Of a DNA stretch of 64,000 bases, positions 1 to 7,041 are shown piece after piece (position 1 is the stretch's first letter; each line of letters begins with the position of its first letter). The stretch covers positions 290,417 to 354,416 of the forward strand of contig NC_009390.2 in NCBI RefSeq assembly GCF_000002875.2, given 5' to 3'. The notes beneath the pieces are model-generated. The model did no database searches and was not told where the DNA came from. It saw only the letters and a list, made by a program, of their open reading frames with translations. The position numbers and the translations under genes were made by a program. The stretch is from Leishmania infantum JPCM5. Taxonomy: Eukaryota; Euglenozoa; Kinetoplastea; Trypanosomatida; Trypanosomatidae.

Positions 1-519
1 CGGTCGGGAGGGGAGAGTGTGTGCGTGCGTGCAGTTGTGGCGTTGAATGAGGCGGCGCGGAAGAGGGAGGGGGAGGGTGCACATGGCCGTGTGTGAGACC
101 TGGAGCACAGCATTCCCAGACGTGGCAACGACAGGGTGTGTTGAGAAGATGAGTAGCGGAAGGCGGAAGCGCCTCTGTATGTGTGCGTCTCCCGCGACAC
201 CCTGCTTTGCATACACACGCACACGGCCCTCCCCGTGCCCACACGCTTCGCTCATCACGCCACGCCACTTCCTCACTCGCCCACTGCGTAGTCGAACGCG
301 CAACAGGAAAACGCGTGTGTGTGTGTGTGTGTGCGTCATCAAATTCTTTTCTTCTGTGTTTTGTGTTTTCACGTAGCTTAAAGTTCTGAGAAGGACTCGG
401 AAACTGCAAGAGCACATGCGTGTGTGTGTATGTGTATTGTGCGTTGTTTTCGCGGATCCTCGTCCTTGATGCGTGGCCGTGCGCGCGTCGGTGGGGCAGT
501 GTGCTTGTGCAGACGTGTA

Positions 520-564
<45 letters not shown>

Positions 565-1644
565 GTAGTTTTCTGTATTTCCATCTTCGTTGTGCGTCTG
601 CCCAGTGCTTTCACCGACCCACCTCGCACGCCTCCTCCTCCGTCTCTCCGTGCGTCCCCCTCCTCCTCCCCCACCGGACGTGCCCCTTTGGACCGCGTGG
701 ATACACGCATGCACATAATACCCAAGCGTGCGCGTTGTCCGCCCCCTGTCCCCAGGCGGTTCGATAAAGAGTGGCAGAGGCAGAGGGAGAGGGAGAGATC
801 GCCAAGCGGGTCGGTGTGCGAGCTCGTCGGCCTCCCCCTGTATGCTGCGCCTCGTCCACAAGAAGTCAAACCCCAGTCGGGAAAAAGAAAACCAAACGGA
901 CCGGAGAGAAGGATGCGCCTCACATGCGTACACGCGCATCCGTGTGCGTGCTTGCACTCGTCGCGCGACCGTGCGCAGGGTGGATCGCGGCGGCTGTCAG
1001 GGGCGGCACACACTCACACAGACACGCGTGCGCACCAGACGAGAACGAATGCAGCGGACGTCCGACAGCTGATCAGGTCGAAGAAGGCGCTGTCGCCGCG
1101 CGCCGCGCCCTCTTTTATCCCTTTGAAACCCGCTGCAGAACGCGCATGTCCCTGCTTGTCCGCATGCTCGTCTCGCCTCGTGGATAAGGATGGGCACTGC
1201 GCATGTGAAGCTCGCTCTCTCTTCGCCCAGCCTAATCGATCTGTCGTCCTTCCTTCTGCGCTCTTCTCGCATGCTCAGGCTCCGTGCCCCCCCCCCCTAC
1301 CGTTGAAGCGCTGTCTTGCTGCAACACATCAACCACACGCATCGATTTTAACGCTAGAGAACGTGGTTCATCAGCAGACCGCTGTCTCCTCCGCCTCCTC
1401 CTCCCACCCCACCCCACCCCACCCTCTCCACGTCGTGTGCCGTGTGTTCTCACATCGCTTCTGCCGCCGTCGTTGCTGTCGCTGCCGTTGGCTCTTTGTT
1501 GCCGACCTCTCCCCGGTTATCGCCGCCTTTGCGGGGCGGCGGCGGCGGCGGGCGAAAGAGAGACGAAGGCCCAAGCGTATGCATCATCGGCGGCTTGCGC
1601 GCCCGCCCTTTGTGCTTGGCAGAGATTCCCGTGTGCGCTTGTGC
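1..1644 (+). other. Intergenic region upstream of the MAM33 gene
   Basis: I see no supported gene here. It contains GT microsatellites at 315-332 and 523-562. A C-rich run at 1403-1424 has four C3-C4 blocks separated by single A. Pyrimidine-rich stretches at about 1379-1435 and 1441-1540 are candidate trans-splice signals. Open frames crossing the region start with non-ATG codons and encode Pro/Ser/Arg or Cys-Val runs, so they are treated as chance. The region probably holds the 3' UTR of a gene left of the window and the 5' UTR of the next gene. Confidence 0.6.
523..562 (+). repeat. (GT)20 microsatellite
   Basis: Uninterrupted GT dinucleotides, 40 nt long, in non-coding DNA. A shorter (GT)9 lies at 315-332. 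Expected to be length-polymorphic. Confidence 0.95.
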
Positions 1645-2820
1645 ATGATGTTGCGTCGCGCGCTCCCATGTTGCGCCGCCGCGCCTCTTCGATACGCTGC
1701 CTCCACACTGTGTTTCCCTCGCTCAAGACGTGGTGTGGGCCCAGCCTTCAGCAGCAGCAACCGTCTCTCGCACATGACGCGGGCGTACGCCACCACGACC
1801 CCGCCGCCGGCAGGCAATCACGATGGCGCGGCTGACGAGGATGCGCACATGACGGATGACGGCGATGTTGACGCTGCCGCCGCCGATCGCCACCACGCTC
1901 CGACGCTTCGCAGCGCCCTGCCGCCGAGCGCCGCGGAGCTGCCGGAGGAGTCGTTCCTTAAATGCATCGACAAGGAAATCTTCGACGAGAAGGTGCGGCT
2001 GGACAAAGAGCATGGCCCGCCGCCAGTGCCGACGGGGTGGACGATGCATCACACGGAGGGCACCAGCTTCATCTACGGACGTCGGCTGTGGATGCCGCCG
2101 CCGCCATCATCCTCCTCCTCGTCGCCAAGCACGTGGAGTGGAGAGGCCGAGGCGCGGCGCGGCGATGCCGGAGACAGCTCTACCCAAGAGAGCAGAGGAA
2201 AGCAGCAGCAGCAGCAGCAGCGGCAGGAGCGGGAGGTGAAGCCGACCCCGTGGGCCATGGAGCGGCACTTCTTGCGCATCCAGCTTACCTCCCGTGATGC
2301 CTCGCTCGACCCTGAGTGCGACGTGCGCGGCGAACACTTCCCTTTCTCCTTCTTTGTTCAACGCGTTCTCCCTGAAGAAGGCGAGGAGGGGAGCGGTGCG
2401 GGGGTGACGGGCCGCAGCAGTGGCGAGCAGGGCGCCGCCGCCAACAGTCAGGACGCTCTCCACGGGGATTCGTTCGAGGAGCACACTTTCTACCACAACA
2501 GCATCGAGGCTCGCTGCGACGTCGTTGATGGGGAGCTGATTGTCGACGGCTTGGTCTACCACGGCCCTCCTCCTCCCACGTCCCACCCGCCGTCCTCGTC
2601 CGGTGCCCCACAGCCGCGGTACACGAACCCGTTCGGCGGCTACCCGGGGCCAAACCTGGATGAGGTGGAAGAGGAGGTCCTCGATGGCATTCAAAGCTGG
2701 CTGGCCGAGCGCGGCGTTGACGACCAGCTCGGCGAATTTGTTGGGCAGTACTCTATATGGGTCGAGCAGGCGGAGTACGAGCGGTGGCTGCAGCAGCTGC
2801 GTGACTACGTGGCGGCCTGA
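1645..2820 (+). CDS. MAM33: MAM33/p32 (C1QBP-like) mitochondrial matrix protein, p22 family
   Basis: Encodes about 391 residues. The N-terminus is Arg-rich and lacks acidic residues (MMLRRALPCC..., up to about residue 30), as in a mitochondrial presequence. Family-like blocks follow: an acidic-hydrophobic helix near residues 98-122 (EESFLKCIDKEIF), the central sheet region, and a C-terminal helix pair at about 325-391 (LDEVEEEVLDGIQSW, then YERWLQQLRDYV). These resemble the ends of the MAM33/p32 fold. In trypanosomes the homologue p22 is a matrix protein reported to interact with an RNA-binding protein involved in mitochondrial RNA processing; that role is known for the family, not shown here. 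Ser-rich, poly-Q (about 185-191) and Pro-rich inserts enlarge it beyond the usual 200-280 residues. An in-frame ATG at 1579 is an alternative start, but an AG at 1621-1622 and the presequence favour 1645. Confidence 0.85.
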   Translation: MMLRRALPCCAAAPLRYAASTLCFPRSRRGVGPAFSSSNRLSHMTRAYATTTPPPAGNHDGAADEDAHMTDDGDVDAAAADRHHAPTLRSALPPSAAELPEESFLKCIDKEIFDEKVRLDKEHGPPPVPTGWTMHHTEGTSFIYGRRLWMPPPPSSSSSSPSTWSGEAEARRGDAGDSSTQESRGKQQQQQQRQEREVKPTPWAMERHFLRIQLTSRDASLDPECDVRGEHFPFSFFVQRVLPEEGEEGSGAGVTGRSSGEQGAAANSQDALHGDSFEEHTFYHNSIEARCDVVDGELIVDGLVYHGPPPPTSHPPSSSGAPQPRYTNPFGGYPGPNLDEVEEEVLDGIQSWLAERGVDDQLGEFVGQYSIWVEQAEYERWLQQLRDYVAA

Positions 2821-3423
2821 AAGGGATCACGATAAGAAGCATACCAAAGGAACGAGTAGCTGATGGGGCGAAGAGGGTAGCGGGAGATGAGTGGGTCGAT
2901 GCGGATCGTTGGCGGAGAATCCGCCTGTCGGCGTCGCCAGTGTAGCCGTTTTTCGGCTCTCTCTCGGCCCGCTCGCCTTCTCTCGCCACCTTCGGTTGCC
3001 TCGCGTGCTTGTTCGAGGAAGGAAGGCGGACGGGCGGGCGGAAGCGAGTCGGTGACGGCCGCATGTGCGTGTCTCGCACGCGCGGGTGTGTTTGCGAGAC
3101 TGGATAGAGCAAATGTGCGAGGCACAGACACAGCCCTTCCACCACCCCACTCCACCCTCCTCGTCCAACGCTTGATGGACAGGCACTGAGAAAGACCCCT
3201 GCGTGGCTCCTCATGTGTTCACGCGCGTGTACATGTGCCCGCTTCAGACGCAGGCAAATCTCACGGCAATATGCGCTTCCTCTCTCTCTACCCCCCCCCC
3301 CTCCTCACTCTCCAAATCTCCAGTGTCCGCGGTAATCGCACCCATACGCGCATCCCACGTTTTCGTCATCGGCCCTACCACTGTCCGCCTCATAGCAGCA
3401 GCAGAAGCCCTGCCACTCCACCG
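2821..3423 (+). other. Intergenic region, MAM33 to MYND gene
   Basis: No supported gene. It holds the 3' UTR of the MAM33 gene and, towards the right end, the polypyrimidine tract and AG of the next gene (3277-3323). Nothing else stands out. Confidence 0.6.
3277..3323 (+). promoter_or_regulatory. Probable trans-splice acceptor for the MYND gene
   Basis: A strong C/T tract, including a run of more than ten C, ends with AG at 3322-3323. No ATG lies between this AG and the chosen start at 3424, which supports that start and gives a 5' UTR of about 100 nt. The upstream in-frame ATG at 3271 would be removed. Confidence 0.6.
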
Positions 3424-4755
3424 ATGCCGCCACACGCCGCAGCACTGCCGCCGCCGCCGCGACCGGACCCAGTCACTTTGGACCAGGTCTTCGCCCAGCT
3501 CACCGCCGTGGATGTGGCGTACGACGCCAAGGCGTATCACCTCGTCGCTCTCAACACGGTGGCCTTCCACCCGTCCGTGAAGCTCTTCCTCTTCGAAGAA
3601 CCAGCGGCAGCAGCAGCTTCGTCGTCGTCGACGGAGAGCCCAGATGCGCGCTCCACATCCTCGTCGCCACCGGCGGCAGCGGTGCTCAACAAGCTACGCC
3701 GCGAGAAGCTGCTCAAGAGCGTCGCCTTCATGCTGGCGCAGCGGAACAACGCCGTGTGTCACGAATGCAGGTGGGAGACGGTGTCGCTGCTCGGGGAGCT
3801 GTGCCGTATGGAGAGTGCGCACAGCGGGGTGCCAACGTCGGCGCTGGGGCAACTGGAGGCGAAGCTCAACAACTACGCCAAGGAGAACCTTGAGTACCTG
3901 GCGCAGCTGCCATGGTTTCTGCCTGTCATCGACAGTATCATCAAGGCCGGTGGCGGTACCTTAGACGACGATGCCAATGGCGACGCGAGCGTAGCTGCAG
4001 CGGCGGCGAAGAAAGCGCGACAGCAAGGCGAGAGCAGCGCCTCCGCTGCTGCCTCCTCCTCGCGCTCAGCTCTCAAGGAGAAGCTGATGGCGGCGCGTGA
4101 GGCCGGCCGCAACAGTCGCGGCGGCGCAGACAGCGATAACGGCAACGGGCCGGAGGCCGAAGAGGAGGACGAGGACGTCGTGATCGCGCTGCTCGACATT
4201 CGCCGTGCCCTTCCCACGTGTCACCGTGTCAGCGGCAGCGGCAGAAGCACCGACAGCGCAGATGTGGTGTTCGAGTGGTCAGCCGCGAATGTCGAGCAGG
4301 CGCGTGACCTCATGTTCGTCGACGCCTCGACCTCGATGTTGCACCTTATCCCCAGCGTGGCCCGCGGCTGCAGCGATGTCTGTGCCCAATGCCAGAAGCG
4401 GGTACCGGCGGCATCCACATCCGCCGCCGCCCCGCTGCTCCGCTGCAGCAGCTGCAAGGCTGTGTATTACTGCTCCGCCGAGTGCCAGAAGACGCACTGG
4501 ACGACGGTTCATCGAACGCCGTGCCGGGCGTACAAGGAGCGATGCGACAAGATCCTCGAGCAGTATTACAGCACCAGCACGGCCAGTGGAAAGAAGAAGG
4601 GCCTCAAGACGAGCGAGGTCGTCATCCTCGAGGTGCCGCTGGAGCCGAGCCTGTTCTTCGAGACTCGCCGCTACCTCTACGACCACCGCGATGAGTCCTT
4701 CGCGCACGTCGACTACTCGGACTACTTTATGAAGTACACCGTGCGGGGGTCGTAG
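3424..4755 (+). CDS. MYND-type zinc-finger protein
   Basis: Encodes about 443 residues. A complete MYND zinc finger lies near the C-terminus: C320-x2-C323, C341-x2-C344, then Y-C350, C354-Q, H358-W, H363 and C367. This is the standard eight-ligand pattern of a protein-interaction finger. The rest is helical N-terminal sequence (about 15-190, containing LNKLRREKLLKS and LRxE-like helices), an Ala/Ser-rich and acidic linker at about 200-255, and a C-terminal tail rich in aromatic residues (YLYDHRDESF, YSDYFMKY). No SET, ankyrin or other catalytic domain is visible, so it is probably an adaptor. The start is the first ATG after a strong pyrimidine tract. A specific biological role cannot be assigned from sequence. 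Confidence 0.85.
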   Translation: MPPHAAALPPPPRPDPVTLDQVFAQLTAVDVAYDAKAYHLVALNTVAFHPSVKLFLFEEPAAAAASSSSTESPDARSTSSSPPAAAVLNKLRREKLLKSVAFMLAQRNNAVCHECRWETVSLLGELCRMESAHSGVPTSALGQLEAKLNNYAKENLEYLAQLPWFLPVIDSIIKAGGGTLDDDANGDASVAAAAAKKARQQGESSASAAASSSRSALKEKLMAAREAGRNSRGGADSDNGNGPEAEEEDEDVVIALLDIRRALPTCHRVSGSGRSTDSADVVFEWSAANVEQARDLMFVDASTSMLHLIPSVARGCSDVCAQCQKRVPAASTSAAAPLLRCSSCKAVYYCSAECQKTHWTTVHRTPCRAYKERCDKILEQYYSTSTASGKKKGLKTSEVVILEVPLEPSLFFETRRYLYDHRDESFAHVDYSDYFMKYTVRGS

Positions 4756-4845
4756 CGAAGCTCAGGCATTAGTGCATGGACGTGTTTGGTGGCCATTCAT
4801 GAGCGCCCCACAGCGTTGTTCTTCTCTCGTGTAATACGACTAATA

Positions 4846-4870
4846 TGTGTGTGTGTGTGTGTGTGTGTGT
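4846..4870 (+). repeat. (TG)n microsatellite in the proximal 3' UTR
   Basis: 25 nt of alternating TG beginning about 90 nt after the MYND stop codon, so probably inside the 3' UTR. Confidence 0.9.
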
Positions 4871-5472
4871 TTGTGGCAGCAGCAGCTGAATAGCAACAGG
4901 AGGAGCAGTGAGGGCGAGAAGCGCGGAGAGAATCTGCACGTGTGCGTGCGGAGTGGACTTGGGTGGGGAGGTAGAGCGGGGGGTCTGGGTCGGTGGGTCG
5001 CACCCTCCTCCCTACCCACCCCCTCCCCTCCTCAGCCACCGCGAAGGTGCGCTGCCCCACGTTTGCTGTGCCGCGCAACACAGGCACGCCTTCCAGCGCA
5101 CCCTTTGGATGCAGAGCATGCACTAAGATGTAAAAGGGTGGATGCGTTGTATATATGTGGTGCAGTGGCGCGCTCAGCATCGAAGGAGCGAAGCGCACGC
5201 CAAGCCTACCAAGGAAGTCGCAAGTGAGAAAGAATCTGAGAGCGAAGCGATGGCACGCGTGTGTCGTTGTCGTTGTTGTGCTGTCGATGGACACACATCG
5301 CGACGCATGTGGGTGCCGAGTGCGTGCGAGTCCACCGAAAACGCTTTCTGTCCACCGCTCCCTCTCGCCCACGCTGCTCCCGTGTAGGGACGAGGTGCAT
5401 GTGTATCACCGCCGTGCGCTTCTAACACGCGCGCACCATTTTCTCTGCATGCGTCTCCGTGAACATGCCGCG

Positions 5473-5514
5473 CTCCACCTCCTCCCTCCTCTCTCCTCAC
5501 TCTTCGCGTACAAG
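5473..5514 (+). promoter_or_regulatory. Probable trans-splice acceptor for SFT2
   Basis: A C/T-rich tract from 5473 to 5504 is followed by AG at 5513-5514. A second AG at 5531-5532 is possible. The choice decides whether the small upstream ATG at 5521 stays in the mRNA. Confidence 0.45.
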
Positions 5515-5520
5515 CCCATT

Positions 5521-5547
5521 ATGGTAAATCAGCCCGAGAACGCGTGA
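5521..5547 (+). other. Possible upstream ORF of the SFT2 mRNA
   Basis: ATG plus seven codons (MVNQPENA) and TGA, ending 13 nt before the SFT2 ATG and in a different frame. It is in the mRNA only if splicing uses the AG at 5513-5514 or one further upstream. It could reduce translation of SFT2 or be bypassed. No other evidence supports it. Confidence 0.3.
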
Positions 5548-5560
5548 GAAAGAGAAAGGC

Positions 5561-6052
5561 ATGGATAAGCTTACCTCCATCATCAGCGTCACGACCAGCG
5601 GCGGGCTGGACGGGGCGGAAGGGACGGACAGCCAGGAAAGCCTCTGCCCATCGCTCACCTTCAAGCAGCGTGTGCAGGGCTGCGTCGGGTGCGCCGCGCT
5701 CGGCATTCTATTCTTCGTTCTCAGCTGGGTGACTGTGTTCCTTGGCGACTACGTCTTCTTCGGTGTCCTCTTTACCCTCGGCAGTCTCATGTGCCTCGGC
5801 GGCACCCTCTTCCTTGCAGGGCCGGCCCGCCAGTTCAAGAGCATGTTCAACGAGGGTCGCTGGATCGCATCGACGGTGTACATCATCACAATGGTGCTCA
5901 CCCTCCTCTGCGCCGTGCTCTTGCACAGCGGCCTCCTTACAATTCTCATGAGCATCATCCAGCTCTTGGCACTCGCGTGGTATATCCTCTCGTACATCCC
6001 GTTCGCGCGCGATATTGTGAAGGGCGCCTTCTCTCGTCTCATGAACCGCTGA
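5561..6052 (+). CDS. SFT2: SFT2-like Golgi vesicle-transport membrane protein
   Basis: Encodes 163 residues. A hydrophilic N-terminus of about 40 residues is followed by four predicted membrane spans (about 43-62, 65-86, 102-120 and 124-146). The family hallmarks are present: a Gly-rich second span, a GP-x-x-Q-F loop at about 87-92 followed by FNEGR before span three, and WYILSYIPF after span four, matching the YY-x-ISY-FPF end of yeast Sft2. SFT2/GOT1 proteins act in vesicle fusion at the Golgi on endosome-to-Golgi and intra-Golgi routes. Size and topology agree with the family (about 160-215 residues). The start is the only ATG that gives this full length. Confidence 0.9.
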   Translation: MDKLTSIISVTTSGGLDGAEGTDSQESLCPSLTFKQRVQGCVGCAALGILFFVLSWVTVFLGDYVFFGVLFTLGSLMCLGGTLFLAGPARQFKSMFNEGRWIASTVYIITMVLTLLCAVLLHSGLLTILMSIIQLLALAWYILSYIPFARDIVKGAFSRLMNR

Positions 6053-6748
6053 GTTTTGCAGGGTGGCCTGGAGTAGGGCGGGAGAGCCCGATCAAGCAGG
6101 AGAAGGACTCGGACGGCATGGTGGAGCGTGAGAGAAGGCAGGCGGGCAGCCGGATGCGACGCCACACGCGCTTCTGTTTTACCGGTGAAAGGGCTGACCG
6201 TCCTTGAAGCGCTGGCGGGCTCCTCCGCCCCACCCACTCACCTCCCCTCTACTCCGATCCCGTGCCCATCACTCGTTGCACCATGTGTGTCCCCCCTCCC
6301 TCTCCTCGTCCCCTGCCGTGGTACTGTTATGGACGCTCACACGCACCTGCAGAGAGAACGTGAGAGGTCCAGGCGCGCGCGCAAGGAGGAGGAGGAGGAG
6401 GAGGGAGGGCGGCGCACGTGTGTGCAGTGGCCCCCTAGATAAGCGTCCGGGCGGATGCTGTACACGTCCTTGCTTTGAATTTCGCTGTTGCTCTGTGGTT
6501 GCTTGTGTGTTTCAGTGGTGATGCACCCTTACTGCTCTGCGCCACGCACCTTTTACTGTTATCTTTCCTCTCTCTTTCTTCATGCTTATCGGGGCCTGCG
6601 GTGCCTCACCTCTCAAGCCACCGCGCTTGGCTGCGCGTGAGCACGAGTCGAGCGTGCACATCTGCGGTCACAACGACGACGGCCGCGGGAAAGGCGGAAA
6701 CGGGCCTCAACGGGTGCTTGTGAGCATTGCCAGGCATCGGTGTCGCAT

Positions 6749-6782
6749 GGATCGAGCGCNCNTGCNCNTGCGCGCTCGATCC
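6749..6782. repeat. 34-nt near-perfect palindrome containing four N
   Basis: The outer 11-nt arms (GGATCGAGCGC and GCGCTCGATCC) are exact reverse complements. Inside, the bases are N at 6760, 6762, 6766 and 6768. Every determined inner pair is complementary (6761 C with 6770 G; 6764 G with 6767 C), and each N faces a determined base. The whole segment can therefore be a perfect palindrome if the Ns are G, A, G and A. A strong hairpin would also explain why these bases were not read. Confidence 0.85.
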
Positions 6783-6926
6783 CCAGCCATGTCTATCCGT
6801 GAGGAGAAGGAGCATTCACTGTGCATGCATGTACGATTTCTTCGTTCCGCCACTGGGCTGTGCTATATCCGTTTAGCCTTCTCTCTCTGCCTCTCTCTCT
6901 CTATATCTCGGTTCTCAACGCACTAT

Positions 6927-6967
6927 CTGCCCTTTCCCCCTTCCTAACCACTCCTTGTACTCCACAG
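6927..6967 (+). promoter_or_regulatory. Probable trans-splice acceptor for SYO1
   Basis: A C/T tract ends in CCACAG with AG at 6966-6967. No ATG occurs between it and the chosen start at 7042, giving a 5' UTR of about 75 nt that is very rich in CA. Confidence 0.65.
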
Positions 6968-7041
6968 GGACAACCCCCGTGACAAGCAGACACGCACACA
7001 CACAAACACAGACACACGCACACCGAGAAGCACGACGAAGG

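Larger units (their letters stand above)
4756..5560 (+). other. Intergenic region, MYND gene to SFT2
   Basis: No supported gene of normal size. It holds a TG microsatellite at 4846-4870, a C-rich stretch near 5009-5040, and the pyrimidine tract at 5473-5504 that probably serves SFT2. A nine-codon upstream reading frame precedes SFT2 (listed separately). Confidence 0.6.
6053..7041 (+). other. Intergenic region, SFT2 to SYO1
   Basis: No supported gene. It contains a 34-nt palindrome with four unresolved bases (6749-6782), several CT-rich blocks, and at the right end the splice signal (6927-6967) and CA-rich 5' UTR of the SYO1 gene. Confidence 0.6.

Noticed and set aside
1579..1644. Earlier in-frame ATG (1579) for the MAM33 gene
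   Set aside because: It would place 22 residues before a good mitochondrial presequence, and an AG at 1621-1622 probably removes it. It remains an alternative.
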